DNA from: CAZEIW01 sp964512305
Lineage (GTDB): Bacteria; Pseudomonadota; Gammaproteobacteria; Burkholderiales; Burkholderiaceae_F
DNA length: 9,046 bases
NCBI GenBank assembly: GCA_964512305.1
Contig: CAZEIW010000200.1
Span: forward strand, 1 to 9,046
Direction: 5' to 3'
The number at the start of each line of letters is the position of its first letter. Position 1 is the stretch's first letter. Below are positions 1 through 6,722 of this stretch, piece after piece. Below the pieces are notes generated by a model. The model saw nothing but the letters and a program-made list of their open reading frames with translations. It ran no database searches and had not been told where the DNA came from. Both the position numbers and the translations under genes were made by a program.

Positions 1-270
1 CAGGCCCGCCTCCAGCTGGCGCCACTCGGCGGCGGGGATGATCCGGGGGATCACGTCGAACGGAATCAGCCGCTCGGTGCCGGCGCCGTCGCCGTAGACC
101 GCGAACGTGATGCCGACGCGCCGGAACACGAGGTCGGCCTCCGAGCGCTTGAGCCGCATCAGATCCTCGCTCTGGTCCGCCAGCCAGTGCTGGAAGTCGA
201 GGTAGTGCGAGCGCACGGCGCCGCCGCCGGCGTGCATCTCGTCAAACGGGCTGGGGTGCGCTGCGGTCAT
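1..270 (-). CDS. Circularly permuted type 2 ATP-grasp protein, N-terminal part (runs off the left edge)
   Basis: An ATG at 270 opens a frame that stays open to base 1, giving exactly 90 codons of a protein that continues outside the window. The visible part contains FDEM near residues 9-12, then a stretch ending in ADLVFRRVGITFAVYGD, then RLIPFDVIPRIIP. This pattern is typical of the N-terminus of the DUF404/DUF407 family (COG2308), the circularly permuted ATP-grasp proteins of about 470 or more residues. The family is predicted to form ATP-dependent carboxylate-amine bonds. Its members often sit beside alpha-E and transglutaminase-like genes, but its substrate is not established. The ATP-binding residues lie outside the window. 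No strong Shine-Dalgarno sequence is visible before the ATG. A 141-bp gap separates it from comEC upstream, so it may have its own promoter. The family call is firm; the biochemical role is inferred. Confidence 0.88.
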   Translation of the reverse strand, partial: MTAAHPSPFDEMHAGGGAVRSHYLDFQHWLADQSEDLMRLKRSEADLVFRRVGITFAVYGDGAGTERLIPFDVIPRIIPAAEWRQLEAGL

Positions 271-358
271 CGCGGGTCCCGGGAGGCTTGCCTACGATAA
301 ACCACTACGCACGCAAAAAGCGCGCCTGTAGGCCCTACTTCGGACTCGGGCCCTGCCG

Positions 359-401
359 CTCACTCCCCTCTCCCGCTTGCGGGAGAGGGGCCGGGGGTGA
401 G
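359..401. repeat. Strong palindromic element between comEC and the ATP-grasp gene
   Basis: CCCCTCTCCCGC (365-376) and GCGGGAGAGGGG (379-390) form a perfect 12-bp stem around a TT loop. Outside it, CTCAC (359-363) pairs with GTGAG (397-401), interrupted by a short asymmetric bulge. The element begins 10 bp past the comEC stop codon. It resembles the dispersed CCCTCTCCCGC-type intergenic palindromes seen in many beta- and gammaproteobacterial genomes. It could stop transcription or protect the comEC mRNA 3' end, but on the minus strand no T-run follows the stem, so it is not a canonical intrinsic terminator. Confidence 0.8.
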
Positions 402-411
402 GGCCGCCCGT

Positions 412-2910
412 TCAAGGTTCGTTTTTCGCCCCCTCACCACCCCCCTCCTGCGCGGCATCCCCATTCCCCTCCGCCCCCGTCGCGCCGCCCTCGCCCAACC
501 GCGCCGCCCACACCCCCGGCTGGTTGTGCCAGTACGCTGCGTGGTCCCGCCGCCACCGCTCCAGTGTCGTGCCGCCTTCGGCGTCGAAGCGCCACCGCGC
601 GGCACCGTCGAAGTCCGAGCGGACGATCCGCAGGCCGCGGGAGCGGTAGCGGTCCAGCACGATCGCGTGCGGATGGCCATACCGGCTGCGGTAGCCGACC
701 TGGATCGAGATCCAAGCCGGATGCACCGCGTCGAGGAATCGCTCGCTCGACGAGCTTCGGCTGCCGTGATGGGGTGCCAGCATCAGGGTCGCAGGAAGCG
801 GCCCGAAGCGCTCGACGATGCCGCCCTCCTCGCGCGCAGGCACGTCACCGGTCAACAGCACGCTGGCGCCCGCGAGCTGCACGGCGACGACGCAACTCTT
901 CGCATTGGTGGTGGCGCGCCGCGCCTGGTAAAGCTCGGCCGGCGGATTCAGCACTCGCAGCTGCAGCTCCCCGATCCCGAACGCCTGGCCGGCCTCGCAG
1001 CGGCGCACGGGGGCCTTCCCCGCCACGCTGCGGTCGCCGGCATCGATCGAGGTCAGCACCTGCGAAACAGGAAACGCCTGCAGCAGCGATGCTGCGCCGC
1101 CGGAGTGGTCGGCATCGAGATGCGAAACGACCAGCAGGTCGATGCGCCCGATGCCACGCGATCGCAGGTACGGGCCCATGACGCGCATCCCGGCATCGGC
1201 GTCGTCGCCGAAGCGCGGGCCGGTGTCGAAGACCACCGTCCGGTCGGACGTTTCCAGGACGACCCCCATGCCCTGCCCGACGTCCAGCGCCGTAACCCAC
1301 AGTTCACCTGTCCGCGGCCTGTCGGCGGGCCAGACGAGCATCGGCAGCATCCAGGCGATGCCCAGCCACCTGAGCGGCCAGCCGGGCGGAGCGAGCAGCC
1401 AGGCGACCCCGGCGGCCGCAGCGAGAATCGTCCATGCCGGCGGTGCGGGCAATGCGAACCAGGCGAGTGGCGCGCTGGCCAGCCACTCCAGCCACCCGGC
1501 CAGCCACCCGAACAGGGTTTCCGACAGGGCAAGGAGTGGCCGGGCCACCGCGCCACCGGTCTCCCCGAACGCCGAAAGCGCGGCGCCGATCAGCGCCAGC
1601 GGCGTCACCGCATAGCTGACGAGTGGGATCGCGATCGCGTTGGCCAGCGGCGCGACCAGCGACACCTGACCGAAGATCGCCAGCGTGAGCGGCACCTGCC
1701 CGACCGTGATCGCCCCCTGGACGCGCAAGCCTTCGCGCAAGCCATGGCGCCAGCCCGCCGGGACCCGGGTGCGGCCGCTCATCGCCAGGAAGATGCAGGC
1801 GACGGCGCCAAACGAAAGCCAGAGGCCCGCCGCGAGCACCGCCCAAGGGTCCCACAGGCACACCAGGGCCGCCGCTGACGCGAGGATCGTAGGCGCCGAC
1901 AGGCCGACGCGCCAACATAGTGCAACGGCGACGGTCGCCAGCATCAAGAAGGTGCGTTGCGCCGGTACGCCCCAGCCGGCCAGAAGGCAGTAGGCGAGCG
2001 CACCAACCATCCCCGCCACCGCGCGCGCGACCGGCACGCTCGCCATCCGCAGCAGACTCGGCGATCGGCGCCACGCCGCCCCGGCCACGAGCGCAGTCAG
2101 CGCCGCGATCATGGTGATGTGCAGGCCGGAAATCGAAACCAGGTGCGAGATGCCCGTGCCGTTGAACAGCGTCCAGTCCGACTGGCGGATCAGACCCTGG
2201 TCTCCCATCACCAGCGCGACGATGACGCCGCCGTAGCGCCGGTCGGCAAGCAACTGCTGCAGGCGCTCCCGCAGGCGGTCGCGCACGCGATCGACCAGCG
2301 GATTGAACTGCAGGACACGGGCGTCGACCAGGCGCGGCGCCTGGTCCCTCGCTCCGTCGCGCACATACCCCGTCGCGCGCACACCCTGCTCGAGCATCCA
2401 GCCCTCGACGTCGAAACCCGCTGGATTGAGCGCGCCATGAGGCCGTCGCAGGCGGACCGTGAGCTCCCAGCGCTGGGCCGGCAACGGATGGATCTGCGGG
2501 TCGTACCACGCAAGCGTGACCCGGCGCGGCACGTGCGGCACTGTCGAGTCGCCGTCGGCCAGCACGCGCTCGATTTCGAACCCGAAGCGCGATCCGCGCT
2601 CCGAGAGCGCGGGCAGGTCGGCGACAACGCCGACGACCCGCACGTCGCGACCCTCGTCGGCGAACGCGAGCTCGTCGGCGAGCCGCAGGTGCGCGGCGAC
2701 GGCGGCATAGACGAATCCGGCCAGCAGCGAGGCAAGGCAGACGGCGACGCCTGCCGCCCGCGCCCATCTGCGCCGGCGCGAGGGCACCGCGAGCGCGGCA
2801 GCCAGCGCCGCGGCGGCAGCCGCGGCCGCGAGCTCGCCCCAACCGGGCAGGCGCGCGAGCTGCTGCAGCAGCCAGACGCCGGCCACGAGCGCGCTCAGCG
2901 CCCAGGCCAT
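412..2910 (-). CDS. comEC: ComEC/Rec2 family DNA internalization protein
   Basis: This 832-residue protein is the inner-membrane channel that takes single-stranded DNA into the cell during natural transformation. Hydrophobic N-terminal segments (about 1-40 and 52-73) are followed by a DUF4131/OB-like region (about 85-200). The Competence membrane domain (about 220-525) carries the conserved GISHLVSISGLHITMIA stretch at 253-269. A metallo-beta-lactamase domain (about 537-775) follows, with HLDADHSGG (H597, D599, D601, H602), TGD at 687-689, APHHGS at 712-717 and a GYRSRYGHPH segment at 739-748. The metal-binding residues look intact. The ATG at 2910 shares its A with the TGA of tatD (TGATG), which implies translational coupling and fixes the start; the frame stays open further upstream, but that stretch lies over tatD. 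The last 28 or so residues are Gly/Ala/Glu-rich and not part of the conserved fold. Whether the organism is naturally competent cannot be told from this window. Confidence 0.95.
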   Translation of the reverse strand: MAWALSALVAGVWLLQQLARLPGWGELAAAAAAAALAAALAVPSRRRRWARAAGVAVCLASLLAGFVYAAVAAHLRLADELAFADEGRDVRVVGVVADLPALSERGSRFGFEIERVLADGDSTVPHVPRRVTLAWYDPQIHPLPAQRWELTVRLRRPHGALNPAGFDVEGWMLEQGVRATGYVRDGARDQAPRLVDARVLQFNPLVDRVRDRLRERLQQLLADRRYGGVIVALVMGDQGLIRQSDWTLFNGTGISHLVSISGLHITMIAALTALVAGAAWRRSPSLLRMASVPVARAVAGMVGALAYCLLAGWGVPAQRTFLMLATVAVALCWRVGLSAPTILASAAALVCLWDPWAVLAAGLWLSFGAVACIFLAMSGRTRVPAGWRHGLREGLRVQGAITVGQVPLTLAIFGQVSLVAPLANAIAIPLVSYAVTPLALIGAALSAFGETGGAVARPLLALSETLFGWLAGWLEWLASAPLAWFALPAPPAWTILAAAAGVAWLLAPPGWPLRWLGIAWMLPMLVWPADRPRTGELWVTALDVGQGMGVVLETSDRTVVFDTGPRFGDDADAGMRVMGPYLRSRGIGRIDLLVVSHLDADHSGGAASLLQAFPVSQVLTSIDAGDRSVAGKAPVRRCEAGQAFGIGELQLRVLNPPAELYQARRATTNAKSCVVAVQLAGASVLLTGDVPAREEGGIVERFGPLPATLMLAPHHGSRSSSSERFLDAVHPAWISIQVGYRSRYGHPHAIVLDRYRSRGLRIVRSDFDGAARWRFDAEGGTTLERWRRDHAAYWHNQPGVWAARLGEGGATGAEGNGDAAQEGGGEGAKNEP

Positions 2911-3740
2911 CAGCCGGGCATCACGCTCGCTTCGTTGCCCCGGATCTCGAACCAGGCACCGAGCCGCGGCAGCGCCGCGATCGCATTGCTGCGGTTGAGC
3001 TGCGCCAGCGCCTCGGGGGCAAGCTCGCGCAGCGTGGCCACCGTCGCCGCGATCCGCGGCAGCTGCGAGGGTTCGTTGCGCAGCGACGCGCCCGGCTCGC
3101 GCAGCCATTGCGGCGGGATGTCGGGCGCGTCGGTCTCGAGGACGATCGACGATTCGGGCAGGCCGGCGGCCAGCCGCCGGATCCGCAGCGAGCCGTCGTA
3201 GGTGGAAGAGCCCCCGAACCCCAGCCTGAAGCCGATCTCGACGAAGCGCGCCGCAAGCGGCTCGGCCCCGTTGAAGGCATGCGCGATGCCGCCGCCGACC
3301 TCGACCTGCCGTAGCGTGCGCAGCAGGCCGTCGGCCGAGCGCCGCACGTGCAGGATCACGGGCAGCGACAGCTCGCGCGCCAGCCGCAGCTGCTGTTCGT
3401 AGAAGCGCTGCTGGCGGGCCCGGTCGAGGCCTTCGACGTAGTAGTCGAGCCCGATCTCGCCGATCGCCACGAAGCGCGGATCGCCCAGCGCGGCGCGCGC
3501 GGCATCGCGCAGGCGATCGAGGTCGTCGTCGAGCGCATGCGGCGTTGCCAGCGGATGGATGCCAAGGGCGTAGGCGAAGCCATAGCGCCGGGCGCACTCG
3601 CGCACGCGACCGAAACCCGGTACCTCGACCGCCGGAATCACCATCATGCCGACGCCACCCGCTTCCGCACGGCGAACGACGTCGTCCCGGTCACGGTCGA
3701 ACTCGGCCGCGTCGAGGTGGCAATGGGTGTCGATCCACAT
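2910..3740 (-). CDS. TatD-family metal-dependent hydrolase (YjjV-like)
   Basis: This is a 276-residue TIM-barrel hydrolase of the TatD family, close to the usual length of about 260. The family members are cytoplasmic metal-dependent phosphoesterases, several with 3'-5' DNase activity. Visible metal-site residues are H6 and H8 in DTHCHLD, E95 in GEIGLDYY, H131 in ILHVRR, H154 in IAHAFNG and D204 in LETDAPDIP, so all the expected ligands are present. The DTHCHLD opening and the GGSSTYDGSLRIRRLAAGLP region resemble E. coli YjjV more than TatD itself. The start is the ATG at 3740. No convincing Shine-Dalgarno sequence precedes it, but the protein begins directly with the conserved MWIDTHCH, so the start is secure. 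The stop overlaps the comEC start. A 264-bp repeat-filled gap separates it from lolD upstream. The substrate in this organism is unknown. Confidence 0.95.
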   Translation of the reverse strand: MWIDTHCHLDAAEFDRDRDDVVRRAEAGGVGMMVIPAVEVPGFGRVRECARRYGFAYALGIHPLATPHALDDDLDRLRDAARAALGDPRFVAIGEIGLDYYVEGLDRARQQRFYEQQLRLARELSLPVILHVRRSADGLLRTLRQVEVGGGIAHAFNGAEPLAARFVEIGFRLGFGGSSTYDGSLRIRRLAAGLPESSIVLETDAPDIPPQWLREPGASLRNEPSQLPRIAATVATLRELAPEALAQLNRSNAIAALPRLGAWFEIRGNEASVMPG

Positions 3741-3809
3741 CGGCGCAGTCTAGAGCCGCAGCGACCCGCCCGGCACTCCCACGGCCGGGAGCTCGAGCGA
3801 GCAGCCCGT

Positions 3810-3844
3810 TCATCCCCCGGGGCTCGTCCCAGCTAACCACGTCG
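3810..3844. repeat. Degenerate copy of hairpin repeat (copy A of the lolD-tatD gap)
   Basis: The segment reads TCATCCCCCGGGG, then CTCGTCCC, then AGCTAACCACGTCG. It aligns with copy C (from 3937), which reads TCATGGCCGGG, then CTCGTCCCGG, then CCATCCACGTCG, in the same orientation. The second arm of the hairpin has decayed, so the stem no longer pairs well. Its end overlaps the first bases of copy B. Confidence 0.6.
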
Positions 3845-3908
3845 GCGCGAACCGCGAGCGCCTCGTCCTGCACCGACGTGGATCCCCGGGACTGCGCCCG
3901 GGGATGAC
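3841..3908 (-). repeat. Hairpin repeat, copy B (opposite orientation to copies A and C)
   Basis: The unit has a 43-bp unpaired part (3841-3883) followed by a perfect 9-bp stem, ATCCCCGGG (3882-3890) with CCCGGGGAT (3897-3905), around a 6-base loop, and ends in GAC. The 43-bp part matches the reverse complement of 3960-4002 at 36 of 43 positions without gaps. Its CGACGTGGATCCCCGGGAC core is also present at 7963-7981. It belongs to the GGATCCCCGGG / GGCCGGGCTTG-type intergenic repeats common in alpha- and betaproteobacteria. Confidence 0.8.
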
Positions 3909-3936
3909 GCCTGCTTATGGTTTGCCGATAGTTGTG

Positions 3937-4002
3937 TCATGGCCGGGCTCGTCCCGGCCATCCACGTCGCTGCAGGACGAGGCGCCTCAAGCTCGCGCCG
4001 AC
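3937..4002 (+). repeat. Hairpin repeat, copy C, next to the lolD stop codon
   Basis: ATGGCCGGG (3939-3947) and CCCGGCCAT (3953-3961) form a perfect 9-bp stem around the loop CTCGT. The flank 3960-4002 is the inverted partner of 3841-3883. Compared with copy B, two stem positions changed on one arm and both partners changed on the other, so pairing is kept. The unit ends 2 bp from the lolD stop codon (4005-4007). Transcribed with lolD, it would fold in the 3' untranslated region and could protect or terminate the lolCD message; this is inferred. Confidence 0.8.
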
Positions 4003-4004
4003 GC

Positions 4005-4730
4005 TCAGGGGTTAGCGTCGACCGGCTGGATGCGCCCGCCGAGCAAACGCAGCCGGCGATCGCAGCGGGCCGCGAGCTCCGGATCGTGCGTCACGATCAC
4101 CACCGCCGTGCCACGCGACCTCGCCAGCTGCAGCAGCACGTCGAAGACCGCGCGCGCGGTCTCGCGGTCGAGGTTGCCGGTCGGCTCGTCTGCAAGCACG
4201 CACGCGGGCCGCGTCACGATCGCGCGCGCGATCGCGGTGCGCTGGCGCTCGCCGCCGGAGAGCTCGGCCGGGTGATGCGCGACCCGCTGCGCGAGACCCA
4301 CGGCCGCGAGCGCGTCGCTCGCATCGGCCCGCGCTTCGGCCCGCGGGCGGCGCCGGATCGTCAGCGGCATCGCGACGTTGTCGAGCGCGGTGAATTCCGG
4401 CAGCAGATGGTGAAACTGATACACGAACCCGAGCCGCCGATTGCGCAGCGCGCCGCGTTCGGCGTCGCTCATCGAGGCCAGGTCGCGGCCGTCGATCGTG
4501 ACCGTGCCCCTGTCGACCGCGTCCAGGCCCCCCAGGCAGTGGAGCAGCGTGCTCTTGCCCGATCCGGAGGCGCCGACAACGGCCACGATCTCACCCGCGC
4601 CGATGTCCATATCGACGCCCTTCAAGACCTCGACCGCGAGGCCTTCGTCGCGGTAACCCTTGAAGACGCCGCGCGCCCCGATCACGGCGCCGGACGCGGC
4701 GGCCGACCGGGCGCCGGTCTCCTCAGTCAT
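4005..4730 (-). CDS. lolD: LolD, ATP-binding subunit of the lipoprotein-releasing ABC transporter
   Basis: This 241-residue protein is the cytoplasmic ATPase that powers extraction of outer-membrane lipoproteins from the inner membrane and their transfer to LolA. It shows Walker A GASGSGKST (53-61), a Q-loop in VYQFHHLLPEF (Q105; this HHLLPEF stretch is characteristic of LolD), the ABC signature LSGGERQ (157-163), Walker B VLADEP (178-183), a D-loop GNLD and the switch histidine H215 in VTHD. All catalytic motifs are intact and the length is normal. The first 15 or so residues form a non-conserved Ala/Ser-rich leader. The ATG at 4730 lies inside the end of lolC: the 8-bp overlap ATGACTGA contains the lolC stop, so the two are probably translationally coupled as one complex. 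Two bases after the stop begins a hairpin repeat. Confidence 0.96.
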   Translation of the reverse strand: MTEETGARSAAASGAVIGARGVFKGYRDEGLAVEVLKGVDMDIGAGEIVAVVGASGSGKSTLLHCLGGLDAVDRGTVTIDGRDLASMSDAERGALRNRRLGFVYQFHHLLPEFTALDNVAMPLTIRRRPRAEARADASDALAAVGLAQRVAHHPAELSGGERQRTAIARAIVTRPACVLADEPTGNLDRETARAVFDVLLQLARSRGTAVVIVTHDPELAARCDRRLRLLGGRIQPVDANP

Positions 4731-5979
4731 AGCGCAGCGCTTCGGCGGGCCGCACGCGCGAGGCGCGCCAGCTGGGGTACACCGTAGCCACCAGCGACAG
4801 CAACAGAGATATCACCGCGATCGGGACGATGTCGGCGGCGCGCGGGTCCGACGGCAGCACGCTGATGAAATAGATCGACGGATCGAGGAAGTGCACGCCG
4901 AACGCGTGCTCGATCGCCGGCACGATCGTGTCCAGGTTGAGCGCGATCGCCAGTCCGCTCGCCACGCCCGCCGCGGTTCCGATCAGCCCGATCAGCCCGC
5001 CCTGCACCATGAAGATAGACATCACGCTGCGCGGGCTCGCTCCGAGCGTGCGCAGGATCGCGATGTCGGGCTGCTTCTCCGTCACCGTCATCACCAGCGT
5101 CGACACCAGGTTGAACGCGGCGACCGCGACGATCAGGGTGAGGATCACGAACATCATCCGCTTCTCGACCTTGACCGCCGCGAACCAGGTCTTGTTCTGG
5201 GTGGTCCAGTCGCGCACCCAGAGGTTGGGCCCGACCTCGGCGGCGAGCCTCTGCGCGACCTGCGGCGCGCGCTGCATGTCGGTCAGGCGCAGCCGCACCG
5301 CGTTCGGGCCCTCGCTGCGGAACACGCGCTGCGCATCGCCGAGATGGACCATCGCCAGCGCGCTGTCGTATTCGTAGTGATCGGACTCGAAGGTCGCGAG
5401 CACGCGGAACTGCTTCAGCCGCGGCACCAGCCCAGCCGGCGTGAGGTTGCCCTCGGGGGCCACCAGCGTGACCTTGTCGCCGGGCGCGACGCCCAGGGCG
5501 CGCGCGAGCTCGACCCCCAGGATGATGCCGAAGCCGCCGTCGGTCAGCGCCCCGACCGGCGCGCCGCGCAGGCGCTCCAGCACGGCCGACACCGACGGCT
5601 CGAGCGCGGGATCGATGCCTTCGACCAGCGCCCCGCGCACCGTGTCACCGCGCACGAACATCGCCTGCGCTTCGAGCACCGGGGCCGCGGCCACCACTTC
5701 GGGGTCCGATTTTGCGCGCTGCGCGATCGCGGCCCAATCGGTCAGCGGCCCGCCTTCGGACTGGATCTCGATGTGCGGCAGCACCGACAGCATGCGGTCG
5801 CGCACCTCGCGCTGGAAGCCGTTCATCACGCTCAGCACGACGATCAGTGCCATCACGCCGAGCGCGATCCCCGCCATCGAGATCGCGGAGATGAACGAGA
5901 TGAAGGCGTTGCGCCGGCGCGCGCGCCGTCCGGCACGCGTATAGCGCAGGCCGATCAGGATTTCGTACGGGAGGCTCAA
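4723..5979 (-). CDS. lolC: LolC/LolE-family membrane subunit of the lipoprotein-releasing ABC transporter
   Basis: This 418-residue inner-membrane protein partners with LolD to release lipoproteins bound for the outer membrane. It shows the family layout: a cytoplasmic start with IGLRYTR (9-15), TM1 at about 27-50, the VLSVMNGFQREVRDRML motif (48-64), a large periplasmic domain (about 65-272), TM2 at about 275-299, the coupling-helix region EKQPDIAILRTLGASPR (301-317), TM3 at about 319-347, TM4 at about 382-402, and the C-terminal PSWRASRVRPAEALRYD. The start is a TTG at 5979. No ATG lies nearby in frame, and MSLPYEILIGLRYTR lines up without gaps with the E. coli LolC N-terminus, which supports the TTG. 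No clear Shine-Dalgarno sequence is visible. It follows the psiE-like gene by 35 bp. Only one membrane subunit is present here, so the complex may use two copies of it (LolF-type) unless a lolE lies elsewhere. Confidence 0.95.
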   Translation of the reverse strand: MSLPYEILIGLRYTRAGRRARRRNAFISFISAISMAGIALGVMALIVVLSVMNGFQREVRDRMLSVLPHIEIQSEGGPLTDWAAIAQRAKSDPEVVAAAPVLEAQAMFVRGDTVRGALVEGIDPALEPSVSAVLERLRGAPVGALTDGGFGIILGVELARALGVAPGDKVTLVAPEGNLTPAGLVPRLKQFRVLATFESDHYEYDSALAMVHLGDAQRVFRSEGPNAVRLRLTDMQRAPQVAQRLAAEVGPNLWVRDWTTQNKTWFAAVKVEKRMMFVILTLIVAVAAFNLVSTLVMTVTEKQPDIAILRTLGASPRSVMSIFMVQGGLIGLIGTAAGVASGLAIALNLDTIVPAIEHAFGVHFLDPSIYFISVLPSDPRAADIVPIAVISLLLSLVATVYPSWRASRVRPAEALRYD

Positions 5980-6014
5980 GAAGGAAGGGCGCGCAGCGTC
6001 GCGAGCCCGTGATT

Positions 6015-6566
6015 CTAGACCAGCGGCGTGCCGGGCCCGCCCACCACTGCGCGCGTCCCGCCGCCCGAAGCATCTCGCATCGCTTCGAGCTGCGCCGCGC
6101 GATCGTCGCGCTCGCGCAGCAGCCAGTACACCGCTCCCAGCACCAGCGTCGCGCCGGCGAGCGCCGCGATCGTCGCCGGCTCGGTGGCGCCGGCGTCGAG
6201 GATCACGAACTTCCGGCTGAGCGCCATCAGGGAGATGAGCACCACCGTCTTGACCTGGATCACGCTCTGCGTGCGGCCGGCGCCGCGCGTGATCGAGTGG
6301 CGGAATTCCATGGCGATCAGCAGCGTCATGATCATGCCGAAGATCGTCTCGAACACCTTGTGGTCGAGCAGATCGAGCGTGCCGCCCGTGACCAGCGGAA
6401 CCAGGTGCCTGACGAGCTGGATCAGCGAGACCGCGATCACCACCGCGATCACCCAGCTCAGGGCGAGCGTGACCAGACGCTCGAATCCTTCGTAGACCCG
6501 CATCGACGACCAGCGGCGCCAGCCTCGCCCCTGGCCGCGTGCGGCCGGGTCACCCGCTTCTTCCAT
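6015..6566 (-). CDS. PsiE-family (phosphate-starvation-inducible E) membrane protein
   Basis: This is a 183-residue small integral membrane protein. A basic, polar N-terminus (1-30) is followed by four likely membrane segments: about 31-52, 71-88, 103-120 and 129-150. The stretch EFRHSITRGAGRT, then VIQVKTVVLISLMALSRKFV and ILD, matches the conserved core of the PsiE family (PF06146), whose molecular function is unknown. The C-terminal 30 residues are hydrophilic and poorly conserved. A longer reading from a TTG at 6572 is possible. I chose the ATG at 6566 because GGGGGAG lies 7 bases upstream of it, a good Shine-Dalgarno placement that would sit almost on top of the TTG. Despite the family name, no Pho box is recognisable upstream. 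The gene is 35 bp before lolC on the same strand and may be co-transcribed with it, though it is not a known part of Lol function. Confidence 0.8.
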   Translation of the reverse strand: MEEAGDPAARGQGRGWRRWSSMRVYEGFERLVTLALSWVIAVVIAVSLIQLVRHLVPLVTGGTLDLLDHKVFETIFGMIMTLLIAMEFRHSITRGAGRTQSVIQVKTVVLISLMALSRKFVILDAGATEPATIAALAGATLVLGAVYWLLRERDDRAAQLEAMRDASGGGTRAVVGGPGTPLV

Positions 6567-6584
6567 TCGCAATCTCCCCCAAGA
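6567..6584 (-). promoter_or_regulatory. Ribosome binding site deciding the psiE-like start
   Basis: On the minus strand the sequence reads GGGGGAG, then ATTGCGA, then ATG. The 7-base spacing to the ATG at 6566 is near ideal, whereas the alternative TTG at 6572 would be only one base from this motif. It is one of the clearer Shine-Dalgarno sequences in the window. Confidence 0.65.
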
Positions 6585-6629
6585 CAGGCTGCGCGGCAGG
6601 GACGTCGCCTGCCGCGCTTGCCGAGATCC

Positions 6630-6698
6630 GGGGAGTATAGGGAGTACAGCGGGGAGTACAGCGGGGAGTACGGCGGGGAGTACGGCGGGGAGTACGGC
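6630..6698. repeat. 12-bp tandem repeat array upstream of the psiE-like gene
   Basis: Four adjacent 12-mers occupy 6651-6698: GGGGAGTACAGC once, then GGGGAGTACGGC three times. They are preceded by an 11-bp copy (GGGAGTACAGC, 6640-6650) and a 10-bp degenerate copy (GGGGAGTATA, 6630-6639). The unit is purine-rich on the plus strand and each full copy contains a GTAC palindrome. The array lies in the gap between the DUF1501 stop and the psiE-like start, in the predicted 5' region of the latter. It has no unique spacers, so it is not a CRISPR. Arrays of this form often vary in copy number. Confidence 0.9.
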
Positions 6699-6722
6699 GC
6701 GGACCGGAGGGCAACGCCGCGC

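Noticed and set aside
271..340. Sigma-70 promoter for the ATP-grasp gene
   Set aside because: An AT-richer patch exists on the minus strand (CTTTTTGCG and GTTTATCG), but the candidate -35 and -10 boxes do not have acceptable spacing.
359..401. Intrinsic terminator for comEC
   Set aside because: The stem is strong, but no run of T follows on the minus strand. It is listed as a palindromic repeat with possible 3'-end function only.
397..1878. 493-codon plus-strand open frame, with others at 288-1181, 1957-3201 and 4660-6012
   Set aside because: All lie antisense to comEC, tatD or lolC, whose conserved motifs are unambiguous. The antisense products are low-complexity Arg/Pro/Gln-rich sequences typical of high-GC shadows.
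2911..3597. Upstream extension of the comEC frame, giving a 1061-residue protein
   Set aside because: The extension overlaps nearly all of tatD in another frame and is Arg/Ala-rich with no domain. The ATG at 2910 with TGATG coupling and a hydrophobic ComEC-like N-terminus is the better start.
6630..6698. CRISPR-like array
   Set aside because: The units are 12 bp and directly adjacent with no unique spacers, and no cas gene is present.
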